A stretch of 15,258 bases of DNA from JAVEYA01 sp034003745 (GCA_034003745.1 JAVEYA010000053.1:1-15258); one strand, 5' to 3'; positions 1 to 8,083 are shown, numbered from the stretch's first letter. Translations and numbers: made by a program. Notes: generated by a model from the letters alone, not told the origin.

Positions 1-644
1 ACCAGTCTTTCCACCGCCTTAGTCTTGCCCCTGACCTTTTCAAAAGGAGCTACCAAACCATCCTCCACCGTCAGAATGGGTTTGATATTGAGCAAAGTCC
101 CCAGCAGGGCCGCAGCCTTGCCGATGCGTCCGCCTTTTTGCAGATTTTCAAAAGTATCCACCATAAAATATATTTTAATTTTATGATTAAACATTTCCTG
201 AACCAAAGCCTCCACCTCATCAGCAGACCGGCCCGCCTGGGCTGCCCGGGCGCCGACCAGTACACCGAGTCCCAGCGCCATCGTTACCTTTCCGCTGTCG
301 ATAACGCGGATATCCCGGTCGGGCAGATTTTTTTTGGCCAGCATGGCGGATTGGATGGTACCGCTCATCTTGGAGGAAATATGCATAGAGATGACTGTAG
401 AACCGTCCGCAGTCAGTTCTTCATATACCTCCTGAAATTCAGCGGGTGAAGGCTGAGAGGTAGTCGGCAGCTGTTCCGTCCCGGCCAGTTTCTCGAAAAA
501 GGCCGGTATCGTAATATCGACGCCTTCGCGATAAATTTCATCTTTAAAGATTACCTTCAACGGCATTACGGTGATGTCATACGCGCTGCGCAAAGCAGCC
601 GGCAGGTCTGCGGTACTGTCCGTTACAATCTTTACAGTTGCCAT
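1..644 (-). CDS. degV: DegV family protein (FakB-type fatty-acid-binding subunit), 3' end outside window
   Basis: Open minus-strand frame running off the left edge; 214 codons are visible of a family that is usually about 280 aa. The translation opens MATVKIVTDSTADLP, the classic DegV N-terminus, followed by TTSQPSP (61-67), the SGT motif (94-96) that in FakB proteins contacts the fatty-acid carboxylate, and the GGRIGKAAALLGTLLNIKP block (171-189). ATG at 642-644 is chosen because it is in frame with the motifs; an AGGAG lies 11 nt upstream. Upstream ATGs at 651 and 654 are out of frame. DegV/FakB proteins bind a fatty acid and present it to the kinase FakA for phosphorylation to acyl-phosphate, which enters phospholipid synthesis. 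It lies 75 bp downstream of fakA on the same strand with no strong terminator between, so probably one operon. Fatty-acid chain specificity cannot be read from sequence alone. Confidence 0.93.
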   Translation of the reverse strand, partial: MATVKIVTDSTADLPAALRSAYDITVMPLKVIFKDEIYREGVDITIPAFFEKLAGTEQLPTTSQPSPAEFQEVYEELTADGSTVISMHISSKMSGTIQSAMLAKKNLPDRDIRVIDSGKVTMALGLGVLVGARAAQAGRSADEVEALVQEMFNHKIKIYFMVDTFENLQKGGRIGKAAALLGTLLNIKPILTVEDGLVAPFEKVRGKTKAVERL

Positions 645-719
645 CTTCCATCATGCTCCTTTATCCCCAATTCAGAATCCCTCAGCCGTTAGGCTGTTCA
701 AAAGCGCTTATCAACAGCC

Positions 720-2336
720 TTATTCAAGAGAAATCAAATAGTAGTACAGCGGCTGCCCTCCCTGGTGCAGTTCAAAATCAACCTCTCCGTATTGGGCGGA
801 AAGTTTCTCTACCAGACTGCGGGCTTCCTCTTCCCCGACGTCCTGACCGAAATAGACGGTGACCAGTTCATAGACATCCGTAAGCTGGCCTGCCAGCAAT
901 TGCTCCACTACGCCGGCGGGTGTATCTCCCGTCACCACAAGTTTATCGTCAGCCAAGCCCAGGATTTGGTCCTTTTCAATCTTATGGCCGTCAAACTCCG
1001 AATCTCTGATAGCATAGGTAACTTCCAGCGTCTTGACATTCTTGCTCGCTTCTTCCATCTTCTCCCGGTTATAGTGCATATCGTTGGAAGCATTATAGGC
1101 CATCAGCGCCGCAATCCCCTGGGGAACCGTTCTGGTTTCCACCACTTGGGCGGGTTTCCCGGAAATAGCCACTGCCTGCCTGGCCGCAAGCAGCACGTTG
1201 CCGTTATTCGGCAAAATCAGGACTTCTTCCGCAAAGATATTATCAATGGCCTCCACAAAATCCTGGGTGCTGGGATTCATCGTCTGGCCGCCGGTGATGA
1301 CGGCGTCGACCCCCAGGCTCTTAAATATTTCAATCAGTCCGCTGCCCACCGCCACGCTGACAATGCCCACATGCTTGGGCGCTTTGCCTTTGAGCTCGAA
1401 TTCCTTGCTCTGTTCAGCCATGTTGTTGATTTGCACCTCATGCAGGGTTCCCGCATTGGTGCAATACTCCAGGACGACGCCCGGATGATTGGTATGGATA
1501 TGTATTTTGGCGGCAGCGGGGCTGCCCACCACCAGAAGGCAGTCGCCTTTGTCCGTCAGAAAGGCCCGGATGGCCTCCAGGTCCAAGGGACCCTGCTTGG
1601 CTTTCAGCACGAATTCCGTACAATATTGGAATTCCAAAGAGCCTTCCTCAAAATAGCTGACAGCCGACCGGACTTCTTCCCGGGGGTTTTCTTTATCGTT
1701 TATGTATGTCGGCTCTTCGCCTTTTAATACTTTCAACATTCCTTCTATAATATAGACATAGCCCTGTCCGCCGGCATCCACCACTCCCGCTTGTTTTAAG
1801 ACGGGTAAAAGATTGGGCGTTTTCTCCAAAGACAGCAGCGCTCCCTGCAGAGCGGCTTCCATGACGGAGACCAGCGTAGCGTCTTTGGCCCGGGCGGCGG
1901 ACGCGGCAGCTTCCGCGGATTCTCTGGAAACCGTGAGGATCGTGCCTTCGACAGGATTCATTACCGCCTGATAGGCGGTAGATACGGCCCCGGCCAGACA
2001 AGCGGCCAGGTCTGCTTTATCGAGAATCTCTTTACCCTCCGTCCCCTTAGCGAAGCCGGCAAACAGCTGTGATAAAATTACGCCCGAATTCCCCCGCGCA
2101 CCCATCAAAGCGCCATAAGAGACGGTTTTCGCCGCCTCATCGATACGGGCCTCCGTTTGCTGCTGGGCTGATTTGGCGGCCGACGCCATGGTTAGACTCA
2201 TATTTGTCCCGGTATCGCCGTCAGGTACAGGAAACACATTTAACGAATCAACAAAACTTTTATGCTCCTCCAAATACTTACCGGAGGCAACGACCATTTT
2301 TGTCCAAAGATGGCCGTCTATTTGTTCATATATCAC
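720..2336 (-). CDS. fakA: Fatty acid kinase catalytic subunit FakA (DAK2 domain, YloV family)
   Basis: A 538-aa protein, close to the 550 aa usual for FakA/YloV. The N-terminal DAK2 (dihydroxyacetone-kinase-like) domain is clear: NVFPVPDGDTGTNMS at about 33-47, with the Asp residues that hold Mg-ATP, then GARGNSGVILSQLFAGF (79-95) and DAGGQGYVYIIEGM (187-200). The middle and C-terminal domains follow to the end without interruption. It phosphorylates a fatty acid delivered by a DegV/FakB partner; the partner gene sits immediately downstream. The start is GTG at 2334-2336, with AGGAGG 7 nt upstream. A good sigma-A promoter lies about 40 bp further upstream. In B. subtilis and relatives yloV is usually near rpmB/recG; that context is not seen here. 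Confidence 0.95.
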   Translation of the reverse strand: MIYEQIDGHLWTKMVVASGKYLEEHKSFVDSLNVFPVPDGDTGTNMSLTMASAAKSAQQQTEARIDEAAKTVSYGALMGARGNSGVILSQLFAGFAKGTEGKEILDKADLAACLAGAVSTAYQAVMNPVEGTILTVSRESAEAAASAARAKDATLVSVMEAALQGALLSLEKTPNLLPVLKQAGVVDAGGQGYVYIIEGMLKVLKGEEPTYINDKENPREEVRSAVSYFEEGSLEFQYCTEFVLKAKQGPLDLEAIRAFLTDKGDCLLVVGSPAAAKIHIHTNHPGVVLEYCTNAGTLHEVQINNMAEQSKEFELKGKAPKHVGIVSVAVGSGLIEIFKSLGVDAVITGGQTMNPSTQDFVEAIDNIFAEEVLILPNNGNVLLAARQAVAISGKPAQVVETRTVPQGIAALMAYNASNDMHYNREKMEEASKNVKTLEVTYAIRDSEFDGHKIEKDQILGLADDKLVVTGDTPAGVVEQLLAGQLTDVYELVTVYFGQDVGEEEARSLVEKLSAQYGEVDFELHQGGQPLYYYLISLE

Positions 2337-2374
2337 CCTCTGGCCTCCTCATCAGCTATCAAAAAATCAATCTT

Positions 2375-2404
2375 ATTATACTTGCTTATACAAAACATCG
2401 TCAA
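2375..2404 (-). promoter_or_regulatory. Sigma-A promoter for fakA-degV
   Basis: On the minus strand TTGACG (2399-2404) and TATAAT (2375-2380) are separated by 18 bp. The -35 follows an A-rich run. The expected start of transcription is near 2368, giving a leader of about 30 nt before the fakA GTG. Nothing resembling a riboswitch fits in that space. Confidence 0.75.
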
Positions 2405-2467
2405 TTTTTTCCTCTCATATAAAGAAATATCTACAGACAAAATAAAATTTAACAGGGCGGTGAGGCA

Positions 2468-3127
2468 GTGATCGAAATTGACGACGCGGGCAGCGGAAGT
2501 CTGATCGGCGGTACAGGGATCGGCCTCTTCCGCCGTGAGACGCAAGAATATATTTTTAAAATTATTCCTCCGGTCTATTTTCAGGAACCGTATTTTTCGC
2601 AGAAAGCTTATCAGAAAAATGCCCTCACAATAGTCAAAAACGCGTTTCGCCGGCTGGAAGTCAGCCGTAACGAACCGGTCCGGGTCTGCCGGGGTTATAT
2701 CTTTGAAGACCTGCACGCCTGGCTGAATGTCCAAGGATACAACTGGCGCTCGGTTAAAATTGAAGGTACCCTGCAAAGCAAGGTGGAAGCCTCCTTCAGC
2801 CTTTATTGCATCCAGCTGGGACTGCCCAGGGATTTCGTCCAGCATGCGCGTTTCGCTTTCGGCTTCCATCGCTTGCTGAAATGGGTCTTTGCCGACTTTG
2901 ACGCCCGGGTGAAGTACTGCAAATCCGGCTGGAAAAGCTGGCGCAAGTGGAGCGTCGTCCCTCGGACAGTCTATCCCCAGATATTGGACAAAGAAATGTA
3001 TTGTTTAAAATGCGGCCAAGTAATTCCCCGGCAGGCTCCAGCCGTCATCCTGGCCTACGAGACCAACAGAGAATGGACCGTCCCGCTGCATCCGGACTGC
3101 TGTTCTTATGAAATAAATCTTTCTTAA
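2468..3127 (+). CDS. Conserved-looking hypothetical protein with C-terminal Cys/His cluster
   Basis: I do not recognise this 219-aa protein. The start is GTG at 2468: an in-frame TAA lies only 18 bp upstream (2450-2452) and there is no in-frame ATG near the N-terminus. A purine-rich AGGGCGGTGAGG precedes the GTG. The N-terminus (MIEIDDAGSGSLIGGTGIG, then RRETQEYIFKIIPP) looks like a folded alpha/beta segment, with no signal peptide or membrane helix. The middle is rich in aromatic and basic residues (KSGWKSWRKW near 156-165). The tail has C179-x2-C182, then H208-x2-C211-C212, a plausible zinc or metal site. It is divergent from fakA, and its stop lies 3 bp from the convergent stop of the next gene. 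The long open frame, codon use like its neighbours and tight packing argue that it is a real gene. Confidence 0.75.
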   Translation: MIEIDDAGSGSLIGGTGIGLFRRETQEYIFKIIPPVYFQEPYFSQKAYQKNALTIVKNAFRRLEVSRNEPVRVCRGYIFEDLHAWLNVQGYNWRSVKIEGTLQSKVEASFSLYCIQLGLPRDFVQHARFAFGFHRLLKWVFADFDARVKYCKSGWKSWRKWSVVPRTVYPQILDKEMYCLKCGQVIPRQAPAVILAYETNREWTVPLHPDCCSYEINLS

Positions 3128-3130
3128 GCC

Positions 3131-4363
3131 TTAGGAATTGTACAGTTCCCCGGCGGGCGCCGGCAACAGAGCCGCTTCGGTATAACGGTTGCCGGCATTC
3201 CACAGAATCCATTCTTCCAGCCCCGCGTCATAGGTCGCCTGGATTTGCGCCCGGACCTCCGGGGCCCCGTAGCGGGGAGAGCCTAAATTAAAATCCTGCA
3301 GCCAGGGCCGGATAATAGCGCCGGACTCGACGCCCGCGCTTTTTTTAAGGCCGTCCAGCAAGGATGCTTTGACCACCTCATAAGGATAGGCGTTGGGATT
3401 GGTGAAGCCATAGTTGCCCACGCCGTAATGTGAAGGGTAGACCATGGGGCAGACATAGTCTACCTCCGCGATAATTTTTTCATATTTCTGCCCCATACCC
3501 ATGTCATCCAGCGTCAATGTGGTCAGGCCAAAGACATCCGCCGCAGTAAAGACATTATATTCCGCCAATTGCTCCCGGGCAAAAGCCAGGAACTCTTTGA
3601 TCACGTCCTCCTTGGACTGCCCGGTAGCAAAGGGATAAGTAGCGTTCTTGACATCCCCGTCGGTGGGGAAACGCACATAATCGAACTGGATTTCACGAAA
3701 ACCCATTTTGGCCGCTTCTTTGGCCACATCCACCGCATACTGCCAGACTTCGCGGTTATGAGGATCTACCCAGGCCAGACCTTTACGGTCGCGCCAAGGC
3801 TGGCCGTCCGCCCTTTTGATGGCCAGTTCCGTTTTTCCCGAGGCCAGGGTAGGGTCCTTAAAGACGACAATACGGGCGATGGGGTAAATATTCTTTTCAT
3901 ATAATACCCGCATGTTCTCCCCGAGCTTAGCGCCCTTATGCGCCCGGGCCTGAATCTCCCGGGCCAGGGGAATATCCAGCGGCGCCGTCAAATAGCCTAA
4001 ATCATCTTTGACGTCAATCACCACGGCGTTTAATTCCGTCTCATCAATGATGCGCACCAAATTATTAAACAAAGAAGGGGAATTGAAAACATTGCCGCTC
4101 ATGTATAAGCCTTTGGCCTTGACTTTTTCTTTGCCCAAGGGCCTTTGGTCGGCGCGGTTAAAATCATGAATGCTGAGGAGCTTTTCCTCATAGGAGATCA
4201 GCCGGGCAACATCCCGCAGCTTCTCCTGATTCAGATAAATCGGATGGGTTTCCGGCCCGGCAGCCTGGGTTTGAACAGGACCTCTTTTTTCTCCGGCATA
4301 AAAAACGAATAAGATGACGATTCCTAAAACAATCAGTATTCCGGCAATACTGTATTTTCTCAA
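3131..4363 (-). CDS. Membrane-anchored putative glycoside hydrolase (DUF4015 type)
   Basis: About 410 aa. The N-terminus has a short basic stretch then a hydrophobic helix (AGILIVLGIVILFVFYAG), i.e. an uncleaved signal anchor placing the domain outside the cell. The body matches the DUF4015 putative glycosyl hydrolase family: KGLYMSGNVFNS, NAVVIDVKDDLGYL, DPHNREVWQY, GFREIQFDYVRFPTDG, DYVCPMVYPSHYG, and RPWLQDFNLG near the end. These look like the strand ends of a TIM barrel with acidic residues (VIDVKDD, QFDYVRFP) as candidate active-site groups; the substrate is unknown, perhaps a cell-wall or surface polysaccharide. The only in-frame starts are TTG codons: TTG at 4372 directly abuts GGGGAG, while TTG at 4363 has that site 9 nt away, so 4363 is preferred. 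An in-frame TGA lies just upstream. It follows the nuclease gene by about 115 bp on the same strand, possibly cotranscribed. Confidence 0.88.
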   Translation of the reverse strand: MRKYSIAGILIVLGIVILFVFYAGEKRGPVQTQAAGPETHPIYLNQEKLRDVARLISYEEKLLSIHDFNRADQRPLGKEKVKAKGLYMSGNVFNSPSLFNNLVRIIDETELNAVVIDVKDDLGYLTAPLDIPLAREIQARAHKGAKLGENMRVLYEKNIYPIARIVVFKDPTLASGKTELAIKRADGQPWRDRKGLAWVDPHNREVWQYAVDVAKEAAKMGFREIQFDYVRFPTDGDVKNATYPFATGQSKEDVIKEFLAFAREQLAEYNVFTAADVFGLTTLTLDDMGMGQKYEKIIAEVDYVCPMVYPSHYGVGNYGFTNPNAYPYEVVKASLLDGLKKSAGVESGAIIRPWLQDFNLGSPRYGAPEVRAQIQATYDAGLEEWILWNAGNRYTEAALLPAPAGELYNS

Positions 4364-4479
4364 TGTGTCCAACTCCCCGCTTCAACGATTGCTTCGACAG
4401 TCTACTGTTCTATTTCGACACGGAAGCGCTCATTCCTACTTTTTTCGGGAGCCAAATCCTGCTATTTGCTTTTATTTTA

Positions 4480-6075
4480 CTAGCCTACTTTATCCAGTTC
4501 CCTTTCTATTTCATTGACCTGGGCCAGCAAACGCTGCAGTGTTCTCGTATCCTTGCCCGGCATTCTTGCAATTCTTTCAATTTGCTCCTTAATCGCCACA
4601 AAGGCTTCATAGACGCCGGTTTTTTCTGTCCGGCAGACCTGAGGTTCCGGTTTGCATACTTCCTGCGGCCTCTCCTTGCTGAAGTCATACTGCGCGCCTA
4701 CGGTAGGGATAATAGCCTGCAGCCCGGTTTCGCTGTAAAGAACCCGCCGCAAATCCTCCAGCGCAGCGCCTTCTCCGTGCACCAGATAAATCTGTTCCGG
4801 CTGTTCCTTAAAGGCCCTGACCCATTCCACCAAACCCTTTTGGTCGGCGTGCCCGGAAAAGCCTTCAATCTTGGCGATATCCGCTCTGACCGCTACTTCC
4901 TCGCCATGGATACGCACTTTCTTCTCCCCTTCGAGGATCCTGCGCCCCAGGGTTCCTTCGGCCTGATAGCCGACGAACAGCACGGTTGACTCCGGACGCC
5001 ATAAATTATGCTTCAGATGATGTTTGATCCTGCCGGCGTCCGCCATGCCGCTGGCGGAAATAATCACTGCGCCGCCCTTTAATTTATTTAAAGCAATCGA
5101 TTCTTCCGCAGTCACCACATAGTGCAGATTAGGAAATTCGAAAAAGGCGACGGCTTCCGCGGCGCTGACATGGGCAAAAACCTCATCGGTGAAGAATTCC
5201 CGGCAATTGATAAAGACTTTGGTCGCTTCCACCGCCATAGGGCTGTCCACATAAATCTGCACCGGCGGGATTTTTCCCGCATCCATCAGTGTCTTCAAAT
5301 GGTAAATCAACTCCTGGGTGCGTTCCACGGCAAAGGAAGGAATCACCAGATTGCCGCCCTTTTTCATAGCGCTCTTGATTACAGCCGCCAGTTCTTCCAG
5401 TTTATTGTCGGCATTAAGATGATAGCGATTGCCATAGGTAGACTCCATCACCAAAACATCCGTATGCTCAATGTGCGTAGGATCATCCAGAATCGGCTGC
5501 CCGATATTGCCCAGGTCGCCGGAGAAGACCACCTTTCTCTCCCGGCCTTCCTCTGTTATATATACTTCTATGATGGCGGAACCCAGGATATGACCGGCAT
5601 CCTGGAAGCGTACGCGAACGCCCGGCGCCGGTCTGATTTCCTCCTCATACCCTGCTCCGATAAAATTCTTCAGGCATTCCTGCGCATCCTTTACGGTATA
5701 AATCGGTTCCAAAAGGGGCACTCCCGATCTGAGATTTTTCCTGTTCTTTCTTTCTACTTCCGTCTCCTGAATATGCCCGGAATCCGGCAGCATCACTTCG
5801 CACAGTTCTACGGTGGCCTTGGTCGTATAAGTCGGGCCGCTGAAGCCATGCTTATACAGTTTGGGGATCAATCCGCTGTGGTCCACATGGGCGTGCGTCA
5901 ATAAAAGAAAATCAATCTGCTGCGGGTCAAACATAAATTTATCATAATTTCGTTCCTTCAGTTCTTTGGAGCCCTGGAACATCCCGCAATCCACCAGAAA
6001 ATCAACGGAGTTGGCGCTGACCAGAAAGCACGAACCTGTAACCGTACCGGCCCCGCCATAAAAGGTAATTTTCAC
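4480..6075 (-). CDS. MBL-fold metallo-hydrolase with beta-CASP and RMMBL domains (probable RNase)
   Basis: A 531-aa protein of the CPSF73/RNase J-like superfamily. Metallo-beta-lactamase motifs: LLLTHAHVDHSG (HAHVDH 61-66), DAGHILGSA (H162), FSGDLG (D187). Beta-CASP motifs: ESTYGNR (211-217), PSFAVERTQE (246-255), SASGMADAGRIKHHL (340-354). RMMBL: EGFSGHADQ (404-412) and LVHGE (431-435). All zinc ligands are present, so it should be an active two-metal hydrolase, probably an RNA endonuclease or exonuclease in the cytoplasm. It lacks the RNase J C-terminal domain, so it is a paralogue of the short bacterial CPSF-like type rather than rnjA/rnjB. About 70 residues follow the RMMBL domain, ending in a charged helix (EAFVAIKEQIERIA, LLAQVNEIERELDKV) that could form a coiled coil. 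Start GTG at 6073-6075 with a G-rich site (GGCGGGGG) upstream. Confidence 0.93.
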   Translation of the reverse strand: MKITFYGGAGTVTGSCFLVSANSVDFLVDCGMFQGSKELKERNYDKFMFDPQQIDFLLLTHAHVDHSGLIPKLYKHGFSGPTYTTKATVELCEVMLPDSGHIQETEVERKNRKNLRSGVPLLEPIYTVKDAQECLKNFIGAGYEEEIRPAPGVRVRFQDAGHILGSAIIEVYITEEGRERKVVFSGDLGNIGQPILDDPTHIEHTDVLVMESTYGNRYHLNADNKLEELAAVIKSAMKKGGNLVIPSFAVERTQELIYHLKTLMDAGKIPPVQIYVDSPMAVEATKVFINCREFFTDEVFAHVSAAEAVAFFEFPNLHYVVTAEESIALNKLKGGAVIISASGMADAGRIKHHLKHNLWRPESTVLFVGYQAEGTLGRRILEGEKKVRIHGEEVAVRADIAKIEGFSGHADQKGLVEWVRAFKEQPEQIYLVHGEGAALEDLRRVLYSETGLQAIIPTVGAQYDFSKERPQEVCKPEPQVCRTEKTGVYEAFVAIKEQIERIARMPGKDTRTLQRLLAQVNEIERELDKVG

Positions 6076-6141
6076 GTTTCCCCCGCCCTTTCTTTTTTTA
6101 GTTACTTCATTCTATCATATTATCGCCAAAATGCGGGCAAG

Positions 6142-6169
6142 AAAAAAAGGTCCCGCGTCGGCGGGACCT
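6142..6169 (-). terminator. Rho-independent terminator after trpB2
   Basis: A perfect 9-bp stem, AGGTCCCGC / GCGGGACCT with a 4-nt loop (6148-6169), is followed on the minus strand by seven T (6142-6148 read as A on plus). It lies 14 bp past the trpB2 stop and isolates that gene from the nuclease gene downstream. Confidence 0.93.
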
Positions 6170-6182
6170 CTCGCAATTCCAA

Positions 6183-7565
6183 TCAGTCAACTTGGGGCAG
6201 GTTTTTCAGATTCTCCCGGAGCGCTTCTTCGTAGAATTCCGCATCCACCATATCGCCGGCAAAATAGCCTTCATAGGCGGACATATCCAGGTGGCCGTGG
6301 CCGCTCAGGTTAAAGACAATGGAACGGGCCCGGCCTTCGGCTTTGGCTTCCAGGGCCTCGTCCACCGCCGCTCTGATGGCGTGGGATGATTCGGGAGCGG
6401 GCACGATGCCCTCATTGCGGGCAAAGAGAACAGCGGCTTCAAAGACAGCTTTCTGATTATAGGCCTTGGCCTCGAGGAGACCGTCATGATAAAGCTGGCT
6501 GACCAGCGGCGATTCACCGTGGTAGCGTAACCCGCCGGCGTGAATTCCGGCCGGAATGAAGTTATGGCCTAAGGTATACATCATCATCATCGGGGTCATG
6601 CCGGCCACATCGCCGTAATCATAGGCAAAGACGCCTTTGGTCAACGTCGGGCAGGCGGTCGGTTCCACAGCCAGCAGCCTGACTTTCTTACCCTGCAGCT
6701 TATCGGGGATGAAGGGGAAAGCAATACCGGCAAAGTTGCTGCCTCCGCCGCTGCAGCCGATGATCACATCCGGGTAATCATCGGCCATCTCCATCTGCTG
6801 TTTAACCTCCTGACCAATGATCGACTGGTGCACACATACATGATTTAACACGCTGCCCAGGGAGTATTTGGTATCTTCACGGCCCACCGCATCCTCCACC
6901 GCTTCGCTGATGGCAATAGCCAGCGAACCGGGAGAATCCGGGATCTCCGCTATGATCTTGCGTCCTATTTGCGTCTGGTCGGTGGGGGAGGCCAGGCATT
7001 CCGCGCCATAAGCCTGCATAAAAGAGCGCCGGTAGGGTTTTTGCGTAAAGCTTATTTTAACCATGTAGACTGTGCATTCCAAGTCAAACAGACTGCAGGC
7101 CAGCGCCAAAGCCGTGCCCCATTGTCCGGCGCCCGTCTCGGTGGAAAGGCGCTTGACGCCTTCCATTTTGTTATAATAGGCTTGGGGAAGCGCAGTATTT
7201 AATTTGTGGCTGCCCACGGGGCTAACGCCTTCATATTTGTAATAGATCCGGGCGGGCGTATCCAGCGCCTTTTCCAGGCCATAGGCCCGGTACAGCGGGG
7301 AAGGCCTCCATTTCTTATAGAGTTCCCTGACTTCCTCCGGAATCTCAATAAATCTTTCCCTAGAAACTTCCTGCATAATCAGGCTCATCGGGAAAATCGG
7401 GGCCAAATCCTGCGGTCCCAGAGGCTGTTTCGTTCCAGGGTGCAGACTGGGCTGCAACGGGTTGGGCATATCCGCCTGCACATTGTACCAGTACTTGGGA
7501 ATCTTGTCCTCGGGCAGAATAATTTTGGTGATTCTTTCTTGGCTCATCTTACTCATCTTGCTCAT
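6183..7565 (-). CDS. trpB: Tryptophan synthase beta chain, TrpB2 type (PLP-dependent)
   Basis: A 460-aa protein, longer than classical TrpB (about 400) and matching the TrpB2/TrpB-like family: long N-terminal extension (LPEDKIPKYWYNVQADMPNPLQPSLHPGT), WRPSPLYRA (86-94), PLP lysine in GSHKLNTA (K121), ETGAGQWG (143-150), and the glycine-rich phosphate loop GCSGGGSNFAG. TrpB2 condenses serine and indole to tryptophan; unlike TrpB1 it often works without TrpA. No trpA or other trp gene lies beside it here and it has its own terminator, so indole salvage or a stand-alone role is likely. The start region has three in-frame ATGs 9 bp apart (7565, 7556, 7547), encoding MSKMSKMSQ. The ribosome site GAGGAG is only 2 nt from the first ATG and 11 from the second, so the true start is uncertain. 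Upstream lies a structured region that could be its leader. Confidence 0.95.
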   Translation of the reverse strand: MSKMSKMSQERITKIILPEDKIPKYWYNVQADMPNPLQPSLHPGTKQPLGPQDLAPIFPMSLIMQEVSRERFIEIPEEVRELYKKWRPSPLYRAYGLEKALDTPARIYYKYEGVSPVGSHKLNTALPQAYYNKMEGVKRLSTETGAGQWGTALALACSLFDLECTVYMVKISFTQKPYRRSFMQAYGAECLASPTDQTQIGRKIIAEIPDSPGSLAIAISEAVEDAVGREDTKYSLGSVLNHVCVHQSIIGQEVKQQMEMADDYPDVIIGCSGGGSNFAGIAFPFIPDKLQGKKVRLLAVEPTACPTLTKGVFAYDYGDVAGMTPMMMMYTLGHNFIPAGIHAGGLRYHGESPLVSQLYHDGLLEAKAYNQKAVFEAAVLFARNEGIVPAPESSHAIRAAVDEALEAKAEGRARSIVFNLSGHGHLDMSAYEGYFAGDMVDAEFYEEALRENLKNLPQVD

Positions 7566-7685
7566 CTCTCCTCAACTTATTAAATTTGGGAATATTAGTA
7601 GTAGTTTAACATGAGCAATGGCGACAAGGCAAATATTATTTTCAAAAGATTCCCCTAAGGAATGCCCGCAAAAACCCTGGAAAAT

Positions 7686-7741
7686 GGGAAAAGAGTAAGC
7701 ATTCTTGGTTTCTTTTACAAAACCGTGCTTACCCTTTTCCC
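7686..7741 (-). terminator. Long hairpin at 3' end of the candidate RNA (possible terminator or attenuator)
   Basis: Arms 7741-7726 (GGGAAAAGGGTAAGCA on minus) and 7701-7686 (TGCTTACTCTTTTCCC) pair over 16 positions with one G-U. Inside the loop, GGTTT/AAACC (7724-7720 with 7711-7707) can add a second stem. The minus-strand sequence after it is ATTTTCCAGGGTTTTT, so the T tract is broken; termination is plausible but not textbook. Confidence 0.5.
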
Positions 7742-7969
7742 TCGAGATGGTACTCCAGCGGAATACGCCCCCTTTTTCTCCCTGATCATCTCTCCTGCTG
7801 TCCCGGCCTAGGATCCCGGAACATCTCCCGGATATTTCTTCCGTGAGCAGTTGAATGTTCATCCCTCCATCCTGATGCTTTCACCTCAGTCTGGTATTCA
7901 TCCCATTCCCCTGCAGGTATCCGCTTCATTCTCTTGGCTTCCTTGATTTACTCTATCAGTACACCGGCT

Positions 7970-8083
7970 GCTTACTGGAAACATTTTACCGTTTCTTTCT
8001 TCCGCCTGTCAGGGAGCTTACTTAAACCTTGTTGGTTTTTTCAGCTTCCGCTTACTGAAACCCTGTGGGTTCTTTCAGCTTCC
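7970..8083 (-). repeat. Three 34-bp hairpin-forming repeats
   Basis: Units at 8083-8050 and 8049-8016 are directly adjacent and match at 30 of 34 positions; a third, more diverged unit of the same length lies at 8003-7970 after a 12-nt spacer. Each begins GGAAG and ends with AGTAAGC on the minus strand. The first two fold around AACCC-ACA-GGGTT or AACC/GGTT cores. The spacing does not fit a CRISPR array. Confidence 0.8.

Noticed and set aside
661..719. Terminator between fakA and degV
   Set aside because: Only short 5-bp stems (CTGTT/AACAG and CAGCC/GGCTG) without a T run.
765..1727. 320-aa plus-strand open frame opposite fakA
   Set aside because: Shadow of the well-supported fakA frame; no motifs. 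The same applies to the 260-aa frame opposite the nuclease gene (5122-5904).
4396..4409. Palindrome ACAGT-CT-ACTGT between the nuclease and DUF4015 genes
   Set aside because: Short 5-bp arms and no promoter around it; likely chance.
7572..7862. A 96-aa minus-strand reading frame inside the candidate RNA
   Set aside because: Its ATG nearly touches the purine-rich site, the sequence is low in recognisable protein features, it covers the long perfect hairpin 7686-7741, and it starts in the middle of the predicted transcript.
7970..8083. CRISPR array
   Set aside because: Only three units, two directly adjacent without spacer, and the repeats themselves diverge.
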